In this document: positions 1 through 10,849 of the stretch, in pieces
Position numbering within the stretch: the first letter of the stretch is position 1
Layout: every line of letters starts with the position of its first letter
Assembly (NCBI GenBank): GCA_964023205.1
Contig: OZ026833.1
Location: 38,170,366-38,234,365 of the forward strand
Reading direction: 5' to 3'
Source of the DNA: Lutraria lutraria
Taxonomy: Eukaryota > Mollusca > Bivalvia > Venerida > Mactridae
Length of the DNA: 64,000 nucleotides
The notes under the pieces: generated by a model
What the model was told of the DNA's origin: nothing
The model's input: the letters and a program-made list of their open reading frames with translations, nothing else
Databases searched by the model: none
Made by a program: the position numbers and the translations under genes

Positions 1-599
1 GCTTATTAAGGGTACACTGTCTAGCCCTGGTGTGACTCAATTTCTTATTCTTTCTTAACAAAAAGCATTGTCTTCCTGATCTACAAACTCGATAAAATAC
101 ATGTGTCTAAATCATAACAAAAATCAGCACTTTTCATATATCTCTGTAACACTGCATCTTGACTTAATTACACAAGTAACGCCTTTAGCACTATAAGCAT
201 ATTTTCCTTGTCTATAAACATTAGTTTTACTTTGACTAACAAAAATCACGATGCCAAATTACTAAGTTAGTTAATTGTTAAAACTCGCATGCGATGATTA
301 AATCATAGGTATGTCTCTCAGAGAGATGCCCCAGGCACTTAATTCTGAGTTATGCCCCTTGGTACATTGAAAATTGACTAAAAATGTAGTGTCCACCCTC
401 TAAGTAGACCAATTTTCAACCAATCTTCAGTAAACTTGGTGATTATGTTCATTGACAATCAGCATTTTTGACAAATGTTGCTTATTTTTAAAAAAATATG
501 TAATTTGCCACTCATAGTATCCCAAACCTTTTGATGGGTGTATTTTGTGACATTTCTTCAATGGTTCTTCACCAAAGATGCCATTATAGTCTTTTCCTG
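1..599. other. AT-rich DNA without a recognisable gene
   Basis: I see no convincing reading frame or RNA gene here. A short phrase near 340-360 (gagttatgcccctt) also occurs inside the tandem-repeat elements at 15.7-17.1 kb, so part of this stretch may be a decayed copy of that repeat class. Confidence 0.4.
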
Positions 600-1030
600 G
601 ATTTACCGCCCCTGATATATGTAATAATTTATATAATCACTTATAAAATATTTGAATGTGCCATCATCTTTCACTACCTTTGGGCAATATGAAGTTGAAG
701 TCTGTTGTGGTATAATCAGTGTACTTCGTCTTTTATCATGTATCATTCCAGCAATGCATTTTGCTGCAATTTTTGGCAGTGGAACCACCCAGTTACACAC
801 ACCAGACCAATTCTGATCAAAACAATTGATAGCTTCTGTCCCTTCAACCCACCATCTACAACTGAATCTCATACATTTAGCGTTATAATGACTGGCAAAT
901 CTATCAACACTGTGTGGACCCCAAACATCGTTTAATTGATTAGAAACTTTTTCTGAAATTCACCAGTCGTCGCAATCTGAACATTTACTTAAAATAATCT
1001 ACTCCTTGGTTGATTTTCATGGAATCCCAT
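600..1030 (-). pseudogene. RNase H-region relic of a DIRS/YR-type retroelement
   Basis: Read on the minus strand from about 1030 down to 600, this gives an interrupted protein with the phrases DVWGPHSVDRFASHYNAKC, then WWVEGTEAINCFDQNW, then NWVVPLPKIAAKCI and STLIIPQQ. From knowledge of the family, the order W-G-P-H-x-V-D-R-F-A-S, (F/W)W-x-P-G-T-E-A-V, N-W-L-V-P-P and G-T-L-V-(I/V)-P is typical of the region after the reverse transcriptase in invertebrate tyrosine-recombinase (DIRS-like) retroelements. Stop codons near 950-1010 break the frame. No RT or recombinase lies next to it. A sister relic is at 19.4-19.8 kb. The call rests on recalled family motifs, not on a search. Confidence 0.6.
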
Positions 1031-1072
1031 TAACACTCAAATCAACATTGTGTTTTTCGTAAAATTCATATA

Positions 1073-1245
1073 CAGTGCATCCGCTGAAAAGGAACATCCG
1101 TTGGGAACATCAAAATTATGTTGTTGAGATGTTGTTGCTCTAGAGAAGTTAAATTAGTACTTTAATAAAACAGTGGGAAAAAATCATGCTGTTGTTGAAG
1201 GGAGGTTGTTGCTCAAATGAGGGTTACTCTGGAGAGGTTGTACTG
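1073..1245. mobile_element. pogo/Tigger-type MITE (CAGT...ACTG)
   Basis: It starts TA|CAGTGCAT and ends GAGAGGTTGTACTG. The interior phrases gttgttgctctagagaagtt and ctgttgttgaagggaggttg recur in the elements at 17.8, 27.4, 35.6 and 63.1 kb. The CAGT(N)2AACCTC terminus and TA target fit the pogo/Tigger branch of Tc1/mariner. It is non-coding. The right TA is mutated (AA). Confidence 0.65.
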
Positions 1246-1529
1246 AATTTTCAAACTGATTTCAAAGTAACTGTCGTTATTGCTACCTAATCTAACAATA
1301 TAAGTAATGTTTTCTTGAATACATTTTGACTAGACAAAATTATTCTGTATATAGCCTCTAAAAAAAGTTGAGCTTTTTCTTGCTTCGTCATCCTTCCAAG
1401 TAGCTATGAATTCTGACATGTTTATCATTACACATTATACTTTGTCATTACACATGCCTACTTCAACAACCCTTGTTGTTTCAGTAAATACATCTGAACA
1501 AAATTTGTTTCTTACCTCAGTGTTCAGCC

Positions 1530-2040
1530 CTTTCAGGCTTCGATGAATACTGATCTTACCTCACCCATTTCCAGAGACATAACTCATGACCTTACTTCAC
1601 CTACTTCCTGAGGTGTGAACAATGAACTAACTTCACCCACTTTCCAGGCTGTGAATACAAACCAAACCGCTTCATTGTCTGAGTGTAATGACACTGACCC
1701 TTCCCACTCATTTCCGGTGGGAGGGGATGAACACTCGCCCATCCCCACCCACCTCCAGAGGTGTGAACTGTATACTAACCTCACTCACTTCAGGGGGTGT
1801 GAATACAAACCCAACCTCACCAGTTACTGAGAGTATGAACACTAGCCCATCCCTACCCACTTTGGGTTGTGTGAACAGTCACTCTTCCATCCCCACCCCC
1901 TTTTGGGGGTGTGAATGCTGATTTAACCTCAGATGCTTCCGGTTTCGTGAGCGCTAAAACTTTCCTATCACATTTCGCGGGTGTAAATTCCGACAAAACC
2001 TCACCAACTTCCTGGGGATGTAAACTGACCTACCTTCAGA
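1530..2040. repeat. degenerate ~45-bp minisatellite, possibly a decayed coding repeat
   Basis: About eleven diverged units of a ~45-bp motif (roughly cctcacccacttccagaggtgtgaatac on plus) run through this stretch. Because the period is a multiple of three, the minus strand reads a ~15-residue protein repeat of the kind S-x-F-T-P-x-E-V-G-E-V-x-S, for example SSLFTPQEVGEVRS. Stops and frame shifts interrupt it repeatedly. A GAG|GTAAGA splice-donor-like site lies just past its minus-strand end, near 1510-1520. It could be a dead exon of a repeat-rich protein or a non-coding minisatellite. Plus-strand frames over the same DNA are Ser/Thr/Pro-rich but equally broken. Confidence 0.6.
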
Positions 2041-2454
2041 GATTAGCATTAGCATTCATGTAGCATTGTTTCTGGTTGTCTCAACCCTTAAACTCATCTT
2101 TTGAATGTTTATCTCCGATTGCATATAACCTACATAATTCAGATTATATAGGACTTGAAACTGTTTGGAACAATTTGGTTTAACAAAGCCACCTTAACCA
2201 ATGGCTCTTGCATCTTGGTATATTATAAAATCTACATTTCTGTTATCTTTCAATCTCCTACCTTTTTAGCTTGACTATTCAAAGAATATGATGAGCTATT
2301 GCCATAACCATTACATTGGCATCGGTGTCAGCGTCAGTGTGCATAATATTATGGTGAAAGTTATGAATGCAAGTTATTATCATGCACATATCTCAGTACC
2401 ACTCATGAGATTGTCTTGAAACATCATTTAAGTGTCCAGGTATGGTGGCTGATT

Positions 2455-2595
2455 AATGCCATGTGGTGTTTTCGCTTTTTCTCCACAACAAAGCGAAAAT
2501 GCGAAAAAGCGACAATACGACACCAAAAATGTGTCGTGTTTTCGCCTTATATCTGTTGTATCTTTGCCTTTTCATGGCGAAAACACAACAAAGTT
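2455..2595. repeat. inverted-repeat (hairpin) MITE-like sequence
   Basis: The words gtgttttcgctttttc, gcgaaaatgcgaaaaagcg, gtcgtgttttcgcc and ggcgaaaacacaac alternate in opposite orientation across 140 bp, so the stretch can fold into nested hairpins. This looks like a small foldback element. I see no other copy in the window. The surrounding 2041-2454 and 2600-2810 hold nothing I can support. Confidence 0.45.
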
Positions 2596-3149
2596 GACTT
2601 AAAAAAATGTTTGTTTGCTGTATCCCGACTAGAAAATTTTCAGTGGGTAGGCAGGCAGGATTTTTTTGTACAATTTATTTTTTATATTTAATCCAAAATA
2701 CATGTCAGGATGCTATTTTAATGAAAAGAAAATAGACAAAAAATCATGAGAAGCTAAAAAAATTGGGTTTGGACCTTTTTTAGTGAGTAGGTAGTGTTAC
2801 GGCAAACAAAATTTTTTTTTTGCAATTTTCCTGTTTTTTTTAGTGTGAAACTGTACTAAGTGATGTTAAAGTCCCATAATCATATGAATTTATCAGTCGT
2901 AATAGTTTCTGTTTGTTCTATAACAGAGGAATCCGATGTGTTTTCCTCATGTGCGTACTTTATACATGTAGCAGGAAAAAATGTTTCAAAAACCACAATC
3001 GTTTTTTTTTCAATATCATTGAAAAAAATACTGTTTATAGAACAGCTGTGTTTTCCCACAGTCATATTATGCACACGGCATGCGTTATATGGTCTTGTGC
3101 ATAGACCCTTTCTACTTCTTGATACATTATTGTTGTAGTCATATCTCAA

Positions 3150-3347
3150 CACAGTCATGTCTGATCTATTTGATGGTCTATTGCATGACCAACTCCTTGT
3201 TTTAGATTTCTTTGCTTTCTCAGCTTTGGCCGTCATGTAAGCTCTAGCTTCTGCTTTAATTATTTGCCTCTCATCTTCACTGTCGGATGCTATAGGACTA
3301 TCTTTGTATTCAGCAACAACCTTCCATCCACCTGCCTCTGTGGTCAA
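3150..3347 (-). pseudogene. charged gag-like exon remnant (copy 1)
   Basis: On the minus strand this reads GGWKVVAEYKDSPIASDSED followed by a Lys/Ala/Glu-rich stretch with IKAEARAYMTAKAEKAKK and TRSWSCNRPSNRSD. The opening G-G-W-K-V-V plus D/S-E-D-E-R acidic block and basic tail resemble the N-terminal gag-like region of invertebrate YR retroelements (inference from recall, moderate to weak). On the minus strand it lies upstream of the RNase H relic at 600-1030, which is the order expected for one such element. A SINE is fused into its N-terminal edge near 3331. The equivalent in copy 2 is near 12,970-13,075, where the frame is shorter. Confidence 0.35.
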
Positions 3348-3622
3348 GTGGTTAAGGTTGCTGACTTAAATTCAAATTACTGTAACCTCTCACTGATAGA
3401 GAGTCATGGATTGAGCCTTGCTACCATCCATGTCTCTTTGTGTGATAAGTAGGCAGTTGCATGCTTACAGAGGATGGGAGTATAATAGTATTAGACTCCC
3501 ATTCTCCGTAAGCAACTGCCTACTTCTTCCCAGGAAGATGGTTAGGTGAGCTGTCTGTTTCATATGACTCTTGACTGTTGAAAAGGGGCATAAAACTTGA
3601 TATAAACAAATAAACAAACAAA
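3331..3622 (+). repeat. tRNA-derived SINE, full copy
   Basis: The head, cctctgtggtcaagtggtta, resembles an A-box-bearing tRNA 5' half. It is followed by a degenerate B-box-like ggattgagccttgc and a body with agtaggcagttgc, gatgggagt, ggttaggtgagctgt and gaaaaggggcataaaac. It ends in an (aaac/aaat)n tail. The same body occurs at 4,271, 13,079, 13,990 and 19,130. It should be compared with molluscan SINE families such as RUDI; I cannot assign it by eye. Confidence 0.65.
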
Positions 3623-3839
3623 CCTTCCATCCAAGCTTTGAGCTATCAGCCAATTGCATAAAAATAATTTCTCTTCTTTACTAATTCTTTGGTTATAATA
3701 AAAACATATGTTTTGTAGCGTATGTATAAGTTTTAATTTCCACTGATGAGCTTTATTAAGGCCAAAAGCCTGATAATATGAGTTTTTCTTGTTTAAAATG
3801 TTTTATCATTAATTTACAACATACAATTCTTCATTAATG

Positions 3840-4090
3840 AATAAATCTAAATCCTATACTGTTCCTACATTTTGGAGAAAAATTTCTCTTTTTATGCACA
3901 TCACAATTAAATTTTGCAGCAAGACATTTGAGCTGTTTATGGTCACTGCAAAGGCCACATTTGCTACATCTTCTGAATTGATGACGATGATTTTTCTCTG
4001 AGTTTATGATATTTATTTCCTCTGTGAGACTGTAAATGTACCTCTGGGTTTTCGACCTTGGTTCTTCAACTTCACATTGGTATATAGAAT
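3840..4090 (-). pseudogene. Cys-rich zinc-knuckle remnant (copy 1)
   Basis: The minus strand reads FRRCSKCGLCSDHKQLKCLA and then FNCDVHKKRNFSPKC, a pattern close to paired gag/pol zinc knuckles (C-x2-C-G...H...C followed by C...H-F-x-x-x-C). A single reading frame of about 85 residues surrounds it, but no protease or RT adjoins. Copy 2 (about 13,560-13,800) has lost ~23 bp that removes several residues of the knuckle. I read it as a retroelement fragment. It could also be an exon of a zinc-finger host gene. Confidence 0.35.
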
Positions 4091-4270
4091 ATGCTTTCAT
4101 GACATATCACTGGTTTCAATGATTTTTGAAAGATCTTTCCTTAGTGTTCCATTTTGTTTCTTTAAATCCTCATTTTCATGTTTGTATTCGTCATTTTCTT
4201 GCACCATCTTGTCGTGAAGTGTGTTTAATGTTCTTCCTCTTATTGGTCATAGTTTGACCCCCCCCCCCCC

Positions 4271-4440
4271 CTCCTGTGGTTGAGTGGTTAAATCACTATA
4301 ACCTCTCACTGATAGAGGGTCGTGGTTGAATCCTGCAACCGACCATGTCTGTTTATGTGAGAAAGTAGGCAGTTGCTTACTGAGGATGGGAGTCTAGTAT
4401 TTGTTCTTCCATGGAGTGATAGTTAGGTGAGCTGTACAGT
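4271..4440 (+). repeat. tRNA-derived SINE, 3'-truncated copy
   Basis: The same family as 3331-3622: ctcctgtggttgagtggtta head, cgtggttgaatcctgcaacc B-box region, then agtaggcagttgcttac and gttaggtgagctgt. The 3' tail is missing. A run of 14 C residues abuts its 5' edge (4258-4271). The same insertion is present in the second duplication copy at 13,990-14,155. Confidence 0.6.
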
Positions 4441-4454
4441 AGCATAATGACCAT

Positions 4455-4700
4455 AATTTCAAATTTCCTGTAGCAGGACTTACAATCTGTAACAAATGTA
4501 TATCGTTCATCACACCTTCCACATTTTGAAGATCGGCCTCTCCACCAGCAAAATAAACTGCAGGGCAGATTCCACTGTAACCTTGGAAACGATTCACTCC
4601 ATGAGAAGCCCTTCTTTGTCCAATGACCTCTGTATTGGAGAATAACTTGCTTGAAGGTTGAGGTACCAGAATCTTACCCGGATTCTCCACCAAATATGAT
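4455..4700 (-). pseudogene. unrecognised Cys-containing exon-like fragment
   Basis: On the minus strand the piece reads ENPGKIL, then RRASHGVNRFQGYSGIC and, in a second frame, SKCGRCDERYTFVTDCKSC. That last phrase looks like a small zinc-binding C-x2-C...C-x2-C motif. In copy 2 a ~45 bp loss brings GKIL next to the HGVNRF phrase in one continuous frame. An AATCCGG|GTAAGA donor-like site lies at 4676-4684. I do not recognise the protein. It may belong with the other gag-like pieces of this segment. Confidence 0.25.
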
Positions 4701-5457
4701 CTATGAATATGTGGAATTAGAATGCAATAGTAGAATTGGTGTGGGAAAGATTTGTAAGATCATTATTATTGTGTATTCAAGTCTGCAGTTCTGATAATCG
4801 TCCATGTTGAAGATTTAACACAAAGTTCTATGTTTCCTTCAGCATTATTTATTTAGTAATCAATTGCAACATATATTTCTTTTGAATTCACTATGTTTAA
4901 AATTTGATCACAGAAAATGAATCCAAGTCCAAAATTAATTCAATGTTCACAAAGTTAGATAAAATGTCACTTAGACACTATCCAAAGTATATAGTCTATA
5001 AAAGACAAAACATATTATCTTGTCACAAAGACAGTCCCTTAAAACAAAATATTCTTGTAATTACTTTCTAAATCTTTTTCTATATTTTTCAAACTAAACT
5101 ACATTTATATTTATATGGCCTTTCTTTTGAAGGTGTGGCCTACTTCTTAAAAATAACATACCGGGGTATTTTAACTCATATTTTTAATTGACTTAATATT
5201 GCAAACCTCAATACCTTAAACTTCCTAAAAAAAGTATAGTGCTTAAAAAAGAATTGCCTAAACATACAGGATTGGTTTATTACATATTACATAGTAAACA
5301 TATATAAATCATAAATTGGCAGTAGAAAAGTTTAAATAATATATATAATGTGATTTTATTAACCTGTCTAAGCTGAATAATTTCATAGATGCTGAATGCA
5401 TTTATTTTTAGCTTCGTACTATAGTCGATAGATTCCGTTTACTCTAAGGCAAGGGAT

Positions 5458-6531
5458 TGTTTCGTTTCGCTTGTTTATAAATTATGTAGCGCATTGTGCA
5501 TCGCATGGGAAGCAATAGGTACAAGCAATGTAGGACAAGAATAGATAGTTCGAGACCAATCATGGACATATTTTTTTTTCATATATTTTTTTCTCGCCCT
5601 CCATTGGTTAAAAGGAATGGGGGTCTCCCAATTTTCTTGTGCATTTGCAGTGAAAATAATCTTGAAACATCCACTGTGTAGCTCTTTTTGACATGTATGA
5701 AGTACTGACACAGCCAGCAAAACAGAATGATTTTATTATACATTTGTATATCATACCACACATTGCTATAGACTGTTGTTAATGTGTTATGATGTATACT
5801 TTTAAACCTTGTTTTTACATTTTCAAATAATAATAATTTATGTTGATGAAATGAAAAATCTACCCCCCCCCCCCCCAAAAAAAAAACCACAACAACAACA
5901 ACATAAATAACAGCAAAACTGAAAAGTCTACTTCCATCAACTAATTAACAGAGAACTTATGAAAAGGTATATAAACTATGAAAATTAAGTGTTATTAACT
6001 GGGTTTGATCTTACGGCCTTTGTGTTAAAATCCTGATATAACCTCACAACTACACAACCCACTTTGGAAAAGCAATCATCAGTTATTATTTGTTATACAT
6101 AAACACAACCAGTATTATGAAGATTATTGTATAACTTACGAAAGTTATCAAATCTCATCGAAGCTAAAAACAAACGCATTCATTGACCATGTAATGATTC
6201 AACTTTGACAGGTTAATAAAATTGCACTATACATGTACATGCAAATACTCTTAAGCGGAACAAGACATACATGGTCATTTAAGTTGATATTAAATTTTGT
6301 GTAAGACAATTATATGTATATAAAGGTTCATAATTATGTAAATAACATTACAGTAATAACTAAATACATGTAATACAATAAGTTAAGATTTGATAAATAT
6401 GTATTCCTTATTTTTGTAGCTGTATAAACAAATGCTGCTAATTTCTTAATAGTTTTGTTCATTCATTAGATTATGGAATTTATTCAAATTTGGCCATGTG
6501 TAGTAATAACGCTTGATGATTTTTTGTTGAA
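5458..6531. other. AT-rich DNA, no supported gene
   Basis: No reading frame here looks real. It contains a 14-C tract (5863-5876) followed by poly(A) and (aac)n simple sequence. Nothing else is recognisable. Confidence 0.5.
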
Positions 6532-6535
6532 TTAA

Positions 6536-7050
6536 AGAGTCATGCCCAGGACTGTTGTGTCTTTTTTTTCGTACACCAAAAATGCGTTTGTCACTTGTAA
6601 AACCAATTATTACCGTAAAGTCAAAGAAGAATGTCCGCTCAAAAATTACCCTATAACGCGCGCATCGGTATCTGTATGTCGGTTTGAATAAAAGGCTTAC
6701 AGCCTTTTATTGACGACAACGATATTTCCTATACGTTTGAGAGTTTAACTGAGCATGTGTGCTGCCTTTCAAGTGAACATAACATGAGCAATACTTACCA
6801 TTTCAGTTTGTTGACATTTTTTCCGTGATATTTTCGGTTTTGACAGATACCGAAAGGGTCGAGTTGTGAAAATGACGAATAATTTCTGAGGCCGAAATCG
6901 GCAGGTTTTGTAAATCTTGAAATGTGTATTTTGAGTAAACTAGTGGGATTTTTGTAAATATTTTACAGGGCTTTCATTAATTGATTTAGGCACTAAAATT
7001 ATACCAATTTGATTGTTATTTGAGACGCTTCAGTTCCAGGGCATGCCCCT
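6536..7050. mobile_element. TTAA-flanked MITE family A, copy 1 (515 bp)
   Basis: It ends CAGTTCCAGGGCATGCCCCT and is bounded by TTAA at 6532-6535 and 7051-7054. It aligns over its length with 39,483-40,050, where the inverted termini are intact (AGGGGCATGCCCAGCAACTG and its reverse complement). Here the left terminus has decayed (AGAGTCATGCCCAGGACTG). TTAA targets are the hallmark of the piggyBac superfamily. The termini are not the classic CCC type, so superfamily membership is inference. It sits at the minus-strand 3' end of the LINE relic that follows. Confidence 0.7.
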
Positions 7051-7532
7051 TTAAGGGAAATGATATCCAGTTTCTATTTGTTGCATTCTACACAATTTAC
7101 ATAATCTCAGGTTTTGTCAATATTTCTAATTCTACCTTCTTCAGTTGCTAGTTTATGAGCTGTACACCATAGTCTAGTGAAAGCTATTCTATGTGAATCA
7201 ATGGAAATGCAATTAAGATAATTTTGTTGTACAAAATCAACATTAGGGCAATTTAGATAATACATTTAGCTCACCAAACCAGGATTGTAAATTCTGATCA
7301 TTATTAATTAACTACTAGTATTCAATATTAGGCGCGTTTTCACTTCAAATACAGGGTAGATATGAAGCTCGCAGCGAAAGCGAAATTATGAACACAAAAC
7401 TCGGCCATTATGAAAAAACATGGCCTTTATGAAAAAACTCGGTTATTATGAGATTTGGTCATTCTGATTGGCTGTCCAGCTTAGCCATTATGAAACTGCT
7501 GTTATATTCTTTATGTTATTTAATAAAATTGT

Positions 7533-7658
7533 CAATAAGTAAGTGTTTCATAATGACATTGTTATTGACTTCAGACAGTCATATTAGCCTTCGGCTTTAG
7601 GCTAATATGGCAGTCTTCAGCCCAATAACAAGGCCATTATGAAAACACCTACTTATTA
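7533..7658. mobile_element. foldback MITE with ~55-bp arms
   Basis: The left arm (aataagtaagtgtttcataa...cagtcatattagcc) and right arm (ggctaatatggcagtc...gaaaacacctacttatt) are reverse complements with few mismatches, joined by a ~10-nt loop ttcggcttta. It lies within the LINE relic. Repeated words ggccattatgaaaa and ttagccattatgaaac extend to about 7390, so the element may be longer on the left. Confidence 0.7.
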
Positions 7659-8214
7659 ACATCATAATAATACCTTGTAATTCACACAGTACATTTGTGA
7701 AGAAGTAGCATTTAAATTAAATAAAAAATCAAATCCTAGGTTAGATAACACATTTTTCACACAAAATGCTCATGAATTATATAATATATACAATTAACTT
7801 TGTAGCATGCATGAATTTAAACCTCAATGAATCTGGGTTTTTCATAATTTTGTACCAGTATTTAATTATTTGTATATTTCTTGTAATTCCAATGGGATAT
7901 TTCCCGAATTCACCATAATGTGGCAGTGCTTGTAGTTTTATTATGGAAACCAATTTGTTTTAAGAACTTCAAATAATTTTTTTCAATATCTGGTGTTTTA
8001 TGGAAACCCCAAATTTCAGAACCATAGCATAATATTGGCATTACCATAGCATCAAATAATTATATTTTTGATGAAATATTTAGCGAGATTGTATCAAATA
8101 ATGATAGAAGTGAATACATTGCTCTGTTTGCTTAATTAGAAAGAGAATGCTGTGCCTGGTAAAACTCACCATTAAACAACAAAGTTACACCTAAATAAGT
8201 AAATGATTTAAAGA

Positions 8215-8460
8215 CGTTTTCGGTAGTTCGCTACTTTTTCACATAGACATATAGGAAAAATTAAAACTTTGCATAATCGTAGCATATGATAACAGAAACA
8301 TTTTAAGCGAAAAAATATTGGGGGTCACTGATCTCCTTTTTGAGTTATCTGCCCTTGAATTTGATTTTTTGCTTATTTTAGGTCATTTCAAGGGCAGATA
8401 ACAACATTATAATTGTAATATATAATTATATGGCTGTTATAGAATAAATCAACATTCTCC
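8215..8460. mobile_element. insertion in LINE relic, containing a 17-bp hairpin
   Basis: The LINE reading frame stops near 8460 and resumes near 8210, so about 240 bp are foreign. The insert holds an inverted pair, agttatctgcccttgaa (8344-8360) and ttcaagggcagataac (8386-8401), with a ~25-nt loop. Its start, cggtagttcgctac, does not match its end, so its class is unknown. Confidence 0.45.
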
Positions 8461-9416
8461 ACACTGGTTCCCTTTTTAAAAACTATAACAACTGTCTTGT
8501 TTACATTCACCGTTATAATAATTACAATAGTAATGAAGTTTATTCAATAATATAGCTGTAAATCTTCTTTCGATTAAGCAAACAGAGCAGTGTCGTCAGC
8601 AAATAAAAATAAGAAAATTGGTAATTGTTCAAGAGTTTAAGTATCCACAGTTATGTTTTGTAAGCATTTATTTACAAATAAAACAAACAATAATCAAGAT
8701 AATAATTCACCCTGTTTAATTCCCATTTTAATATTGAAATAATCTGTTAGAGGTCTGTTGACCTTTACCCATAACTTCATTTTTTCATACATAAGTTTTA
8801 AAATATTAATCATCTTAGATGACTCACCTTGGTGAAACAATTTAAACCAAATATCATTCCTGTATACCGGTACATATAGTGAAAATCAATGAAAGAACAG
8901 TATGATTTTTCTTCTCGTTATGTAACATTTTGTCAATAATTGAGGACAAAACAAATATACAATCTATAGTGCTTCTACCTTTTATAAAACAAAACTGATT
9001 CTTGGACAAAATATCATTATTGTTTGCCCATTTTCTCAATTGTATGTCAAGTATGATAAAAAAGAATTTCAGAAAAAATGCTAATAAAAGTAATCCCCCG
9101 ATAATTATTAACATCAGAATTATCTCCTTTTTCTGGTACGGGAATGATAACTCCCTTTGTCCATGAATCTGGATAAATACAATTATCAAACATTTTATTG
9201 AATAATTTACACAACATGCAGACAGACATATGTTTGCAAGCAATGAACATTTCCAGTATCAACATATATCAACCAAACTGCTTTTTACTGGTTTTAGATA
9301 AGAAATCGCAGATCATATTAAATATCAACACTATTTACATTTATACACAGTCATGACAACCGTCCTTTCACTATCTTATTTTGTTTTTGTTGATTTACTT
9401 GTTTTTAGCTCACATG

Positions 9417-10745
9417 TCACAAAGTGACAAAGTGAGCTATTAGGATCACTCTCCGCCTGGCGTCGTGCGGTGTGCGTCGTGCGTCGTCAAACTTTATGTT
9501 GTGACCACACTAGGGGCCACATTTTTGGCTCAATTTTAGCAAAACTGGGTCAGAACGTTAATATCAACAAAATCTCGGACGAGTTTGATATTAGGCCATT
9601 TGGGGTCAAAAACTAGGTCACCAGGGTCAAATAAGGGAAAACCTTGTGAACACTTTAGGAATCACTGTTTTGACTGCATCTTCATGAAACTTTGTCAGAA
9701 TGTTTATTTTAATAATATGTAGGTCAAGTTTGATAATGGGTAATTTCTGAAGTAAAATTAGGTCACTAGGGCAAATTGCTGGAAAACCTTGTGAACACTC
9801 TAGAAGTCACTATTTTGATTGGATGATCATGAAACCTTGTCAGAATGTTTGTCTTCATAATATCTTGGACGAGTTCGAACATGGGTCATTTTGGGTAAAA
9901 AAGTAGGTCGCTAGGTCAAATTTTATGAAAAACCATGTTAACACTGTAGATTTCACAGTTATTATTGGATCTTCACCAAACTTTGTCAAATTGTTTGTTT
10001 TAATGATATAACGCTCAAGTATAAATATTGGTCATCTGGGGTCAATAACTAGGTCACCAGGTCAAATCTTAGGAAAACTTTGTTAACACTGTAGATGTCA
10101 CAGTTTTAATTGGATCTTCACCAAACCTTGTCAAAATGTTTGCCTCAATGATATGTGGGTCAAGGATGAACATGGGTCAGCCGGGTTCAAAAACTGGGTC
10201 ACAAGGTCAAATCTTAGGTAAAAATCTTGTAAAAGCTCTTAATGTCATGGTTTTGATTGGATCTTGGCCAAACCTTGTCAGCAAAACTGGGTCAGAACGT
10301 TAATATCAACAACCTTGTCAGAATGTTTGCCTCAATGATATGTGGGTCAAGGTTGAACATGGGTCAGCCGGGGTCAAAAACTGGGTCACCAGGTCAAATC
10401 TTAGGTAAAAATCTTGTAAAAGCTCTAAATGTCATGGATCTTGGCCAAACCTTGTCAGATTGTTTGTCTTAATGATATTAAGGACAAGTTCAAATATGGG
10501 TCACCTAGGGTCAAAAACCAGGTCACAAGGTCAAATCTTAGGAAAACCTTATTAACACTGTAGATGTCAAATTTTGATCTTATCTTCACCAAACCTAGTC
10601 AGACTGCTTGTCTTAATGATATGTAAGACAAATTCAAACATAGGTCGTCTGGGGTCAAAAACTAGGTCACCGGTTCAAAACAATGTTTTAATGAGTGAAC
10701 AGTGATTGTCATGTGAGCGATATAGGGCCATCTTGGCCCTCTTGT
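9417..10745 (+). repeat. mollusc dispersed repeat AGCTCAC...GGCCCTCTTGTT (1.33 kb)
   Basis: The left end, agctcacatgtcacaaagtg, carries the self-complementary cacaaagtgacaaagtg motif followed by a cgtcgtgcgtcgtc-rich stretch. The right end is gagcgatatagggccatc then ttggccctcttgtt. Between them are about eight ~150-bp tandem units with the phrases ggtcaccaggtcaaatctta, aaaccttgtcagaatg and tcaatgatatgtgggtcaag. Near-identical elements are common in bivalve and gastropod genomes (recalled knowledge). No long coding frame is present. Tandem cores with fixed flanks fit a Helentron/'pearl'-like or other non-autonomous DNA element; that class is inference. Confidence 0.8.
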
Positions 10746-10849
10746 TGAAACTAGCCAAGGCACTTATTTATGTTCTCATAGGTTCACTAATTAAGTTTCA
10801 CTGATGCCTCCGAATCCTTTCCCTTTATTACTGCATAATCTGGAAAGAT

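Larger units (their letters stand above)
2815..5457. repeat. segmental duplication, copy 1 (partner 12,560-15,130)
   Basis: From gcaattttcctg near 2820 to cgatagattccgtttactc near 5450, the sequence matches 12,560-15,130 in the same orientation over its full length, with only scattered substitutions and a few small indels. Both copies carry the same SINE insertions at the same places, so the copying happened after the SINEs landed. The segment contains decayed protein-coding pieces on the minus strand (listed separately). It could be a tandem or dispersed segmental duplication, or two insertions of one large non-autonomous element. I see no terminal repeats or target-site duplication to decide between them. 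Confidence 0.85.
7060..9265 (-). pseudogene. degenerate LINE reverse transcriptase with nested MITEs
   Basis: Reading down the minus strand, the frames give PVPEKGDNSDVNNYRGITF (RT block 1, ~9110-9140), LSKNQFCFIKGRSTIDCIF (~8960), LFLFADDTALFA (the catalytic F-A-D-D box, ~8580-8620), VNVNKT, YLG near 8195, MVMPILCYGSEIWGFHKT (~8000), and finally RIAFTRLWCTAHKLATE (~7150). That order is that of a jockey/CR1/I-type non-LTR RT and its C-terminal part. Stops and frameshifts are frequent, and MITEs interrupt it at 7533-7658 and about 8215-8460. It differs from the LINE at 48.6-52.8 kb. The endonuclease and ORF1 are absent, as expected of a 5'-truncated copy. Confidence 0.75.

Noticed and set aside
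8124..8590. Inverted 17-bp match (tgctctgtttgcttaat / attaagcaaacagagca) that looks like the ends of a 470-bp element.
   Set aside because: Both halves are read through by the LINE frame (FADDTALFA on one side, the SNxANRAMYS region on the other), so the palindromy is coincidental.
9417..10745. Open frame at 10,257-10,472 (plus) with regular repeats such as MDLGQTLS.
   Set aside because: It follows the non-coding tandem units of the dispersed repeat, and the units are not conserved as codons.
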